NCBI GenBank assembly: GCA_947095535.1
Contig: OX352774.1
Coordinates: 45,462,496 to 45,526,495, forward strand
Direction: 5' to 3'
Source: Poecilobothrus nobilitatus
Taxonomy: Eukaryota; Arthropoda; Insecta; Diptera; Dolichopodidae
Length of the DNA stretch: 64,000 nt
Within the stretch, counting starts at the first letter, position 1, and each line of letters opens with the position of its first letter. Positions 20,870 to 31,408 of the stretch are shown here, in pieces. The position numbers and the translations under genes were made by a program. Under the pieces are notes generated by a model. The model made no database searches and was not told the origin of the DNA. It saw only the letters and a list, made by a program, of their open reading frames with translations.

Positions 20870-22033
20870 CAAGAATAATGCCTCGTTATCCTAAGGAGTA
20901 TGCAATACATCTAAAGAATCAACAGAGGAGTAATTGAAATAATGCAACATTGTAAGTATTATTAATAAAGTAGACAAAATTACCAAAAAAAAAAAATAAT
21001 ACTTACAACATATTACATAATATTACAATGTAAATGGTCCAAGTGAAATTTCTTGTATTTAATTAGTCTCTTTCCACAAAAACTTAAATCTTAAAGTAAA
21101 AACTCAAATAGTCTTGGGAACCGATTAAATATAATATTGAGATTTTTGATGATGAAGTGATTTTATTTCCACTGTGCTATTATTTATAAAAGTAATTATC
21201 TTTTATCATTCAATTAAATTAAAAAACCGCTTAGCAGCTTTCATTCATTGTTGGGTTGTGATCAGATAACTTCAATTTTGAATACGTCCATTTTAAATTA
21301 ATAGGGTTCTATACATTTATTAACTATTTTGCAATAAAGAAATATCAACTTTCATACTTTGCAATTAATAATCATTGTCTGGAACATTTTGAATTGTTTA
21401 CATGGTTATTTTTTATTTTGTTAAAATTAATTATTCTTTAGATTATTATTGCATATAAAAATTATATTAAGGCATTTACAATTACTTTTAAATAATATTA
21501 AAGACAAAAAAAAAAAAAGAAGCAAATTATGACAAACAATAATATTTTTTTCCAAGCGAATAATTAAAAGATTGTTTAATTACCCTTTTTATTTATTTCA
21601 CCTTCATATCATCATATTTTAATCTTTTAAGATTATTTAACAAAATGTAACCTAAATCATTCTTTTTTATTAAGATGTTAAAAAACTGGATAATTATTAT
21701 TCTTTAAAAAAATTTTTTGTTTTGTAAATTGTAAGCGTTTCTGTACTTTTTTTTAATACAATTATTGAAGATGTAAAACTAGGGAAAATTATTAAACCAA
21801 TTAGTTGTACTTTTATTGTTTTTTGGTTTGTTTTTTTTTTTCCTTTGCATTTGTTGCATGCTAAGCATGACATTTCAAAGTTACAAAGCAATAATGAGAA
21901 AGATTTGACAGTATCAACTGTAGAGTAGCCGAACGAACATGATATTATGCTATTTTCATAAAATTTCATCATCTTTTAAAAAATTGAAGATAAACGTAAT
22001 AATCAACAACTGGGGTATTTTAATGTAAATTTC
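20870..22033. other. AT-rich stretch, no supported gene
   Basis: A 91-codon minus-strand frame (21697-21972) has a CxxCNxC-like cluster (CLACNKCKGKKK), but otherwise low-complexity K/I/F composition and no context. I treat it as accidental. Nothing else structured is seen. Confidence 0.5.
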
Positions 22034-22044
22034 AGAATTGTATG
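22034..22044. repeat. Left target site duplication of the SINE
   Basis: AGAATTGTATG here is exactly repeated at 22322-22332, immediately after the SINE. Confidence 0.85.
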
Positions 22045-22321
22045 GGGGCTTCGGTAGCCCAGTGAGTAGGCATGTGGCGTATTAACCGAAGGAGTGTGGG
22101 TTCGATCCCTGCACAGGTCGTAAGTGTTGTTTCTTTACATACCCCCCTTACGACCAAATATAATGTAAATATATCGTATATAATATAAACAAAATAAATA
22201 ATATTAGTATATAATTTAATAATAGTATATAAAAACCTATAATGACCTTAGTAGCCAATGGTTCAATAATATTGCATTACATTTATGTATGCAATATTAA
22301 TATAAATAAATAAAATAAAAT
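22045..22321 (+). mobile_element. tRNA-derived SINE, family S1, full copy with 11-bp TSD
   Basis: The tRNA-like head has GGTAGCCCAGTGAGTAGGC (A-box region) and GTGGGTTCGATCCCTGC (B-box GGTTCGATCC), so it should be an RNA polymerase III promoter if intact. Directly after the head is an inverted pair, GGTCGTAAG at 22116-22124 and CTTACGACC at 22147-22155. This hairpin is conserved in the 33 kb copy. The AT-rich body ends in an ATAAATAAAATAAAATA-type tail. Exact 11-bp duplications flank the unit, showing target-primed retrotransposition. Related copies lie at 33109-33304 and 62017-62179. It has no coding capacity. Confidence 0.88.
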
Positions 22322-22332
22322 AGAATTGTATG

Positions 22333-22840
22333 ACAAGTATTTGATTCTGTTGCACAAAATCAAACAAATTTTACATAAATAGACACTAGACAGCACTTTA
22401 CATAAATGAACACTAGACAGAACTAGACAGCACTAGAAAGCATTAAAAAGCTAAGAGATTTTAAAAGGTGCTTATAAAAGGTAACGTGAATCATTCTAAA
22501 ATTGGAGTTTATTTTGCCATTAAAATTGGCAATTATAAACTAGTTATATTAATAACAGTATCTTCTGTATTTAAACCTTTTTTAAGTGAAGGATTCAGCC
22601 AATTTATTAATTATCTTCCTTGTCAATTAGTAAGGTAGTTTATGCTTAATTAATTAGTTAATTGCAAGAGCTTTTATATATTTAAAAAATATTTTTGGAT
22701 TTAGGACTCTGACAATTTATTAAGTATCTATGCAATGAAAATTAATGCATTAACAATATTTAGAATCTTTAATAGTGTTGTCCCCCTAAAATAACTTAAA
22801 GTATTTTAGCTTGAAATAGTTTAAAGTAAGAATCAATCAT
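22333..22840. other. AT-rich spacer
   Basis: It includes a small local duplication (ACACTAGACAGCACT / ACACTAGACAGAACT near 22381-22432). Nothing else is seen. Confidence 0.5.
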
Positions 22841-22844
22841 TCTC

Positions 22845-23118
22845 CAGATAACTGTCAAGATGGCGTAACACGGTATTCGGGAATTCGTTCATTATGCGTA
22901 CGTCGCGTTTATCGAATCTTTGCCTGTACAGGTGTTCCCAAAAGTTGGTAATTCATTTGTATAAGATATAACGAATTTTTAAAAGGACATTAACATCGTT
23001 CTTCAAAATAACTCTGCAAATTTTGTCCTTCATCTTTATAATCCTAATTATCCCAAACTCAATTTCCCAAGTAATCCTTTCCTTATACTTTTCACCAAAA
23101 CCAAACTGAACATTATAT
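22845..23118 (-). pseudogene. Unrecognised repeated coding remnant, copy 1
   Basis: On the minus strand a frame of about 85 codons with one internal stop reads, in order, QFGFGEKYKERITWEIEFG, ICRVILKNDVNVLLKIRY, then (after TGA) ITNFWEHLYRQRFDKR and DVRIMNEFPNTVLRHLD. A second locus at 58960-59165 matches it in the same strand sense at both DNA and protein level (IGRHILNK-VVNIHLE, ITNFGEH, then after a frameshift RDVRTTNEFP). Two diverged copies with frame-preserving similarity mean this was once protein coding and is repeated in the genome, so it is probably from a transposable element or a duplicated host gene. I do not recognise the family. Confidence 0.5.
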
Positions 23119-23119
23119 C

Positions 23120-25097
23120 ACTATGTATTAAAGAACCCATCCTAAAGTTTTATTTTAAAGGGATTGGTTTTGGTTGATTAAAACCAACACTACCCAAAGG
23201 AACCTCGTTCAGTTCCATTGAGTGACTTTCGATGTTTAAAAAAAAAAAAACAATATTACCAGCCAGGTCTTTACAATTTGAAGCATTTTCGACCTGTTCT
23301 AGGTCTTTGTTATTTTCTTCTCCTTGCCACTCCTTATTCGGGAATTTACAAAAGTTATTTAATATTTATATTAGTCCGAACTTCAATTTTAGAGTTTCTA
23401 TTGTAAAAGATTATGATATACCACAACATAAAAATCGGTCTTTTAACAGCAGTTAGATGAGTTTTTCTTTATGCCCTGTATATAGGAATTGGGTTTTAAG
23501 AATACATTTTACAATAAGTGTAACAATACATTTTACAATATCTATTATTTTATTCTTTTCAGTTATTATGATTTTCGGTTTGCAAAGTTCTCAAAAGTTA
23601 CAAATAATTACTATTACGTTCAAAATACATTTAATTCCTTCCACAAAATATCATGCATTGTACTTGTATCTTATTTAATATAAATTTTTACTTGATTGTA
23701 TATCTGGTGTATCTGATGTTATATTATACAGACCCATATTAAATATACAAATACATTCTGCTTATAAGAATAAAAAGATGCCAAACGTAGAAATGAAAAA
23801 CACATATCCCATAACTTCCCTTGAATTGATTAAATCCCTTGACTTCCGAATATTTTGTCACGTTATCTCTTATAGTTTCTTTTATATTTTCATCTACAAT
23901 TATTTGAATTTTACATATGAAAATGGATTAAGCAGCAGAGGAGAAAATAACTTAAAACCACAACAAAAGAGTATTTATATTTTCTATTTATTTATCTTTT
24001 TCGAGCAAAAAAATACTCATTCAGTTTTTTGTGGATTGTTAATTATTTGGGTCGATTTAGTATCATAGTGCATCAGTAAATGTTGACGTTCTTACAAAAG
24101 TATTCATAAATAAATGGAATAACTAAAATTGCAACCACAAAATAAAACAAAGGACATATTAAAAAAAAAAAATGATTGCAGAACAAAATATTGTAGTTTT
24201 GAGAAACAACAATTGAGATAAAAATTATAGAATTTAAAACTACAACCACCAACTTATAAAAAGTAAGATATCCTTTTAAAAGGAAGATGTTTGATGCTTC
24301 TTTAAACTATCAATAGTAACAACGAAAATTAAAATTTTAATATTCATATGCATGCAATTTTTTATATAATAGATATATATATATATTATATATATATACG
24401 TATATTCCTATAGATATTTATGTATAATTTAGGTATTTTATATGCAGAATTTTGTGGTTTCGTTTGATCACAAATACTCTTTTTAATTTTTTTTCGTTTT
24501 GAACATTATTTCCAAAAAATGAATTCTTAGGAATTGTAATGCAATTTTAAAGATTTTCACATAAAAGTTTTTAACTCTGTCTGTTTATCTATTAATTTCG
24601 TTTGTTTATAAAATCTTCAAACATTTGAGATAAATCAGTTAAAAAAAACTATTGATGATGTTTAACCAAATATAAATTTTGTCGAAAAACTAAAATTTTG
24701 ATGAATATGTTTCGATTTATCTTGAACTTTGGCAGATTGTAAATCTGAAATTCGCCAACTTCTTAGAAATACTTTGTATGGTAATAATTTCCACATCTAG
24801 TATATTGAATTTTGCAATTTTACTTTGGGATTCTTCCAAATAGTAGAGATGATTTAGTAGAGATGTAGTAGAGATGACCAATTACAGCCCCCGTATAAAT
24901 ACATCGGAATTGGTATCAGTAATTTTATTTTGACTGGAGCGACTATCATTACCTACACAAGATATTTACAAAATAGATACAATAATATATCTCTTCTATC
25001 AAATATATAATATCTTCTTCTTTAATATTATAACGAATGTGAAAAAAAGTAAGAGTATTAGTCTAGAGGTAATGACGTGTTTTGAACTCGATTAAGG
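23120..25097. other. AT-rich stretch without a supported gene
   Basis: It contains the window's longest open frame (23778-24068 plus, 96 codons, F/I/Y-rich, no domain recognised), which I regard as probably accidental. Other items are a TA-rich run at 24372-24399 and a short triple repeat of AGTAGAGATG near 24842-24878. A TATAAATA box at 24894-24901 lies 24 bases before a TCAGT initiator-like string; this is only a weak promoter resemblance. Confidence 0.45.
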
Positions 25098-25640
25098 TTT
25101 TTTTTTTTTTGTTCCTTACAACTCCACCAGGGAACATAAGACATCCACTAAGCATTTCTATTTTGTGCTATAGCTTTAACTTGTAACCATGATTTGTTAA
25201 TTTTGCCTATCTCTTTCCAATATTATTCTTTTCCAACTCTTTCTGAGTCTTCCTATGTTTCTTCATCTTTGTGGTTTCCAACCCAGCGTTTCACAGGCTA
25301 TCATGTTTTCTGGTTGCTTGATGATATGCCCGATCCATCTGTATTTTATCCTTCTTATTTAGATTTCAATATCGATCTGAGAGGTTTTCCAGATATTTTT
25401 CAATCTGCCAAATACCGTTTTTGCTTTGCCTAGTCTGTTATCTATATCCTTCATGGTTTCTCCATCAGTGCCAATGATCTTGCCAAGATATTTGAAACTT
25501 TTTACATCTTCAATTGGTGTATTATCTATTTTTAAGCCCCTTTGGTTTCTTGTATTACATCTTACAATCTTTGTTTTGTTAGTATTTAATTGTAGACCCA
25601 CTTCGTACACATTTCCAATATATATTCAATCTTAGGAGCT
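25098..25640 (-). pseudogene. 3' end of a 5'-truncated non-LTR retrotransposon (RTE-like LINE)
   Basis: The minus strand encodes the C-terminal part of an endonuclease/reverse-transcriptase polyprotein. VGLQLNTNKTKIV and IDNTPIEDVKSFKYLGKIIG match the post-catalytic region (the G-L-x-x-N-x-x-K-T-K and F-x-Y-L-G motifs), followed by RLGKAKTVFGRLKNIW. After a stop the order continues IRRIKYRWIGH, ETLGWKPQ, then GRLRKSWKR, the usual C-terminal R-W-x-GH and GR-x-(P)-x-x-x-W motifs. The roughly 60-residue segment normally between them is missing, so an internal deletion has fused the blocks at about 25360. The 3' end CTTAGTGGATGTCTTATGTT precedes a poly-A tail (T run at 25098-25110). The clade is inferred from motif style only. 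Confidence 0.8.
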
Positions 25641-25644
25641 GTAT

Positions 25645-26902
25645 ACAAACTTTATAAATATTAATAAGATCATTGGAAGAGAAATACGATCTGAATCTGA
25701 GAAAAGTAACGACTTAATCTCTAAATAATATAATCAGTTTCGAGTTTTTAAAGTTTTCAAATTATCTTCAATTTTATTTATGTTTTTCTCACTTCTCGCT
25801 AATAATATAAAAATATTAAAGGTAGCTTTACAAAGTAAATTTTAAATTGCCCAGTATTTCATATTTAAGTCATTTTATATTGCATTTTTTTTTTCTTTTT
25901 TTTATATTTTTTTTTGTTGTAGACTAATATATAAAATTGTATTGACATCCCTTGAAATCGTAGTTGGAAAAAAATTAAAAGTGTCAGTTATTTCATTTGT
26001 TTTTGTAATTGGATTAAAATTGACTGACACTGGATATAAAAAATGAAATAGATGTCCACCTAACACCATTAATTTTTCTTTATTACATACGTACTCTTCT
26101 TGTTCAAAAACAAATTTTTAAAAAAATTGTTTAATATATAAAAATGGATTTTTGATTCTTGTTAATCAAAGTATTATCTAGGCAAAAGAATAAAATCCTA
26201 AACAAAGCTACATGGAAAAAAATATACGATTATATACATATTAAATTTAAAGTCCTTCAAAAGTCCTATTTTAATAAAATAATAAAAAATGTTTTCAAAA
26301 AAAAAAAAAAAAAAAAAAAAAACGAAAAAGGTAAAAGTCAAAAAATTAAAATGAATAATTTTAAATTGGATTTTATGTTTGAGTGCGTCTCTGAACGTTA
26401 TCCATTGTACTTGCTTTGAGATTAACAACAAAATAAAAAAGGTTATCTTCAAATTTCTGATTAATTTCATTTTGTGCTATCTGTATAACCTTTTTCAGTA
26501 CAAATTGAAGCCGACAACGATAATAAAAATACTTGAAAGAAAAAATATTCCGTGTGATATACTAGGATACATCAATATAAAATAACTATACAAAAAGGAT
26601 AATTTTTTTTTTTTTTAATTCTTTCTACCAAATTAAATGTGAACAATTTATAGAATTATTATAGATAATATTTGAAAAATGATTTATACATATAAGTACT
26701 TTTATTTGAATAATGTATCATTCCTCAGTATAATTTTTTAATTTAAAATTTTGAAGGTGAAATATTTATTACCTGTTATAAGGATTTCATATTAAAAAAT
26801 CTTTTATATTTTCTAAAGTTTTTATAAGTTCTATTTCTATTTAATTATAGATTAAACAGGCAAATCTTAAACATATTTGGTGTTTAAACCAACCACTTTT
26901 CT
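25645..26902. other. AT-rich spacer
   Basis: It has a 24-base A run at about 26299-26322 and open frames on both strands across it (26159-26419 and 26198-26470) that simply translate poly-A/T. No supported gene. Confidence 0.55.
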
Positions 26903-26915
26903 GACGTTCGGAATT
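26903..26915. repeat. Target site duplication (left) of the 26.9 kb SINE
   Basis: GACGTTCGGAATT here and GACTTTCAGAATT at 27316-27328 agree at 11 of 13 positions and bracket the SINE exactly. Confidence 0.65.
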
Positions 26916-27315
26916 TTTTTTTTTCTTACTCCTCTAAAAAGCATAGGGCATCCGCTAAGTCATTTATTATTCATATTTGACTAAGCTTCAGTTTCTGGAA
27001 TCATTATTTCACTAATCCGTTAATTATTCGGCTGTATCTATTGTACAAGACAAGGTATTTCTTTAGTTCTATGACATCTATTATCTTACACAAGAATTAT
27101 ATTTTATTATTATTTTCTTATATATTACAATATGATATTAATTATAACTTATAAGATAGGTATATACACTTATTTTCTAATTTAATTATATTATACTAAT
27201 TATATATAGGAAAAATCTATATTATTTTATTAATCTATATGACCCAGCCGGGATTTGAACCCAAGACCTTTTGTATGAAAGAACGGTGTCTTAATCACCA
27301 CACCATTGGTTAGAT
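26916..27315 (-). mobile_element. tRNA-derived SINE, family S2, with LINE-derived 3' tail
   Basis: On the minus strand the head reads AATGGTGTGGTGATTAAGAC (A-box region), CGTTCTTTCATACAAAAGGT, then GGGTTCAAATCCCGG (B-box). An AT-rich body follows, and the 3' end has ATGATTCCAGAAACTGAAGC and ACTTAGCGGATGCCCTATG, then a poly-A run. That tail parallels the 3' end of the LINE at 25098-25170. The element is about 400 bp and is flanked by a 13-bp duplication (11 of 13 identical). Related copies are at 43008-43396 (plus) and 54109-54530 (minus). Confidence 0.8.
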
Positions 27316-27329
27316 GACTTTCAGAATTA

Positions 27330-29834
27330 GTGCTTTTAATAACTATCTCTAAAATAACGATCAGTTTAAGAAATAGATATTATAACATAATTTTAAAAAG
27401 AATTAACTGTGATTTAAATAAAGAGTTTTTTAAATTTTTATAAAAATTTGAGAAGCCACGTACTTTTTCTAATATCTTACAGGATGACAATTTCAAAAAT
27501 TTTACAGATTTCGTATCCACTAACTTGACGCTAAAGTTTAAACTTTCAATTTAGTTTTTGTTTTGCTATCTTTCAGAAATTGCAAATTTATAAAACTAGC
27601 AATTACAGAATTGCTATCACCTAAAGCTATAGGTAAAACTAAAGATTTCAAAAAAAAAAAGAACTGTTTCAAAACAATGGTATAAAAAATATATAAAAAA
27701 TATTTTTATAATTTTTTCTGCCAAGAAAATTACGAAAAATTAGGGACCATATTTTTATTTTAACTTTTAAGAAGTTTTATGAGAATCAACGATGAGATTA
27801 CATAAAAAAGTTGTTCTGCAATGCTATTTTGTTTTTACAATCTATTGTCAAAATTCCATACTATCATTCCTATATCACAAAAATTTTATTTTATTTTTGC
27901 AAACAGATGAACGAACTGATATAGAATGAAATTATAATAACTGCATTCCACCAACATGTTTTAACAGCGAATTTTATATAAGAAACTAATTATAATAATT
28001 AGATTTTATATTTTATCAAATATTAATTACTCAACTAAGAAAGTATTCATTAAGATAACTTAAGATATATTTTTTTTAAATTTATTCTTATTATATTAAT
28101 TAAAAATCGCTATAGGCTGATCCGATAACATAATTCTCACTGCTCTTCGTTCAAAAATACGAGCAAAATATCTTCGTTCCAACTATTTTATTATCCTGCT
28201 TTTTTGGGATTTTTCAATATCATTTGATTACTCCAGATTTTAACAAAAAGTTTAATACTGGTACAGTTGGAACGCAATTCTTTAAAGATTTAAAAACCAA
28301 TCTTAAAAATTCTAAATGACAATATATTAACATTTAGATTTTTTAATCATTTTATTATTTCAATTTTATATACAGTTGATTATTATTTATTCAGGTCAAA
28401 GACAAAAATTTTTTAAATATTGTTGCTTCAGTTTAAAATTTTACTAAATGTATATATTATATGTACATACTTTAAATTTTTTCTTCTATAGATACTTTCA
28501 AATTAATTAAATATTATCACCAACAAATTATCGATTACAAGATATTTTAATTTAATATAATATTAATTTTAAAAAGTATTTTTTTTTTTTTTAAATCGAA
28601 AGTATTAACTAAATTTTAAATGATATTGAATCATAATAATCCAAGTTTTATCCCATATTATGATAAAATTTCAAAAAAAAAAAAATAAAAAATAAGTATC
28701 TATAAATTTTTTTTTATGTAAATTAAATTTGTTTAGTTTTTCTGTTTTATTTTTTATTTAAATTTATTTATTTTATTTATTTTTTTTTTTTTTAATTAAA
28801 TAAAAAACACCTTCATATAGATAAACTTTATTAACTTAAAATATATTTATAACTTTAGTTCTATTTATATATTATTATAATATACTTATATATACTATAA
28901 CTTGGTATATCATTTCAATATAATATGCATTATCTTAAAAGTATAAGCCAGTAAAAAAGAAAAAAAAAAAAATGTATAAATATAAAAAATTCAATTTACT
29001 AACCACACCAACCATCGAACTCATCATATTGATTAGTCTGATTATTATCACTAACTTCATCAAAGTAATAATAAGAGAATGATTCGACCTATCTTATATT
29101 GAAATTTCTTATCATAAATACTTAAATATTATTGCGATTCTATCACGTTTTATTTTTTTTTTTGTTTTTTTAAATTAGCATTTTTATTGGAATCAATTTA
29201 AGATTGCAGAAACGAAAAAATTAAATAAACAAGGTAATATGTAAATTCAAAGATTTTGAAAAAGCGTACATTTTAAAAAAGAGTATAAAAAGTATTTTCA
29301 AAATTGTAGATAAAATGAAATTTGAATAATAATAAGTTGATTTATTGTTATAACCCTTACAACCCGCCTCCTTAATTTAAAATTTCACCATCCCTGACGT
29401 ATCTTTTGCTACCCTTATCCCGTAGCTAATATACTGCATTAACAGTTAAGGGTTTCATCCCTTTATATTGGCTAAAGGTGATTTAAGTCAGTCACTAGAA
29501 TCTCACACTAAATTGGTATTTTTGGAAGATTCTCACCTCTCTTAAGGAAAGAGATATTCTCTTTAATTTTAAGAAAACCTTAAATATACAAGGTGTCCGG
29601 AGCTCAAAGGTTACATAGAACAGAGGTGATAGAGAAAATTATAATAAACAAAAAATTGTTCTGGAGAGGGGGGTCTATTTCTAACGGTTCCAGGGATACC
29701 GCGCTTCAGAGTAATTTCGTTAACTTTTTAAAGAAATAATGACATCTTTGATCTTGTATAACAAGAAGATGCACTTAAAGTAAAAATGTCTTCATTTACA
29801 AGTAAAAATGTTTTCAGTTAAAGTAAAAATGTTA
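27330..29834. other. AT-rich stretch with faint repeat traces
   Basis: 27450-27915 has faint family C-like traces (GAGATTACATAAAAAAGTTGTTCTGCA and a decayed GCAAACAGATGAACGAACTG). 29350-29560 is richer in C and has ATCTCACAC and GATTCTCACCTCTC, which recall GTCTCACAC and GATTCCCACCTACC near 59247-59318. A patch at 29590-29715 (GTGTCCGGAGCTCAAAGG, GGTTCCAGGGATACCGC) is unclassified. No gene is supported. Confidence 0.45.
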
Positions 29835-30300
29835 TATAAATAAGAAAAGTCGTTAACAAAATTTAAAAATGTGACATTTAAGATTTTATATTATTGTATC
29901 CTATAGATTTAAAAAAGATTATACAAGAGTTGCATTTGAAGTACATAAAATTAGATATGTACCAATTTTTTCAATTTTTGACCTCTTTTAGCTCTGAAAG
30001 AGAAGAAAACACATAATTTTCTGCTAACGAAACATTTCAAAATATCGATTCCATATAACGGTAAATTTAAATATTAAATTACAAAAAACCTCACTAAAAC
30101 TTTAAAAAATTGTAATATCATTTGATGTTTTCAAATAAGAAACTGAGTTATAGCCATTAATTGAATATAGGGTATTTTTATCAATATTGGAGAGTTCTAA
30201 TTAACCGCAATGACATATGCTGTATAAAAAAAATTATTTCTTTGTCTTAAACGATGCAAAAGTTTTTTAAGCAGACAGACAGACAAAGTAAAATTAATAA
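29835..30300 (+). mobile_element. Helentron-like family C remnant
   Basis: Ordered matches to the 60 kb element: AAGAAAAGTCGTTAACA, TCAATTTTTGACCTCTTTTAGCTCTGAAAG, CATATAACGGTAAATTTAAATA, then AAACGATGCAAAAGTTTT and a decayed run GCAGACAGACAGACAAAG. Strongly diverged and without clear ends. Confidence 0.5.
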
Positions 30301-30304
30301 ATTT

Positions 30305-31159
30305 CGTAACAATAAAATAAAAAATGTAAATGTAAAAATAAAGAAAAAATTATCTGTTTTTTTTTTAGTACCTATGTTATTCTTTTTGAATTTGGCGTTT
30401 ATTTTTTTTTAAATAAAAAATTTGTTTTTTCGTCTCTTTTCTGATCGTAAACAATGAATTTTTATTTTTTATTAAATATAATTTTCACTCTTTATATGTG
30501 AAATAATTTCATTTTTTATTTTTTTCTTTATTTTTTTTATTATATCTTTAAATAAATTTTAGGAATTCTTGAAAAAGAATGCCTCGTTTCTTGTCAAATA
30601 ATATATTATGTGTGTATGCATGTCTCACCTGCAATTTTACATATTTTTCCACCATTTTGAATTTTACAACAAAAACAAAAAAAAAGAAAACCGAAAATAA
30701 ACGAGAGAATTCGATTATTTATTTATTTATCTCCTTTATGAGGTTGTTATAATAAATTTTTCACAGTTATTGTTATTTTTATTATTATAATCATTGTGTT
30801 TAGCCTAGACTAAAAGGCAATTCTAAAAATATTAAAACGAAGATCCATACATAAAAATAGTATTAAAACATTCAAGTTATGTACATATAATATATCCATA
30901 TTACATAGGTACAAGTAAGAATGTACATGTAATATGTATCAATGTAAGAAAATGTTTACTGCTTGTTAACTGGTATAATTATAAAAGCGTTTTATCCGGC
31001 TACTTAATAAATGGTCTTACTGTTCCATGGTTCCAATTTAGAATGCATCAAAATTAGATGGATTTATTAATTAGTATATTAACGAATCCCTTAGTGCTAT
31101 TGAACGATATAAATATTAATGTCTAAGAAAATTAGAAAATTTTTTTTATTTTAAATGAG
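30305..31159. other. AT-rich spacer
   Basis: Poly-T and poly-A rich sequence. I see no structured feature. Confidence 0.55.
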
Positions 31160-31169
31160 TTTTAGAATT
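31160..31169. repeat. Target site duplication (left) of the 31 kb SINE
   Basis: TTTTAGAATT here recurs exactly at 31399-31408, directly beyond the SINE head. Confidence 0.75.
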
Positions 31170-31398
31170 TTTTTTTTTTTTTATACCTTCCAGATATAAA
31201 TATCTGACGATACTTTTAGGTCCCTTTAGCCTTTTAAATGTGGACCATCTCCGTACAAGTATTAAATTATAATTATATTTAATATTTTGTTTATATTATT
31301 TTATTATATTTTATATAATATTACTTTTGAGCTGACCAGGGTTTGAACCCAAGACCTTTCGCCTCAAAGACCAATAACGTAAGCACCATTGGTCAGAT
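31170..31398 (-). mobile_element. tRNA-derived SINE, family S3 (S2-like head, different tail)
   Basis: The minus-strand head has CCAATGGTGCTTACGTTATTGG and GGGTTCAAACCCTGG (B-box), followed by an AT-rich spacer and a 3' region with GTACGGAGATGGTCCACATT and AGGGACCTAAAAGTATCGTC, then poly-A. An exact 10-bp duplication flanks it. The head is close to S2, but the tail is unrelated to the LINE-type tail of S2, suggesting the same class of tRNA head joined to a different partner end. The fragment at 1-95 seems to be the same type. Confidence 0.75.
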
Positions 31399-31408
31399 TT
31401 TTAGAATT

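Noticed and set aside
21697..21972. 91-codon minus-strand frame with a CLACNKCKGK cysteine cluster
   Set aside because: Three cysteines alone do not make a zinc-binding domain; the remainder is low complexity and there is no context supporting a gene.
22048..22120. Functional tRNA genes at the tRNA-like heads (22 kb, 27 kb, 31 kb, 33 kb, 43 kb, 54 kb, 62 kb)
   Set aside because: A- and B-box-like motifs are present, but cloverleaf stems are not, and each head continues into a SINE body with tail and, in several cases, target duplications.
23778..24068. Longest open frame, 96 codons on the plus strand
   Set aside because: F, I, Y and N rich with no motif and no repeat or splice context; a frame of this length is unremarkable across 64 kb in six frames, and it ends in AT-rich DNA on both sides.
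26159..26470. Overlapping plus and minus frames of 86 and 90 codons
   Set aside because: Both run through a 24-base A/T run and translate it as poly-K and poly-F.
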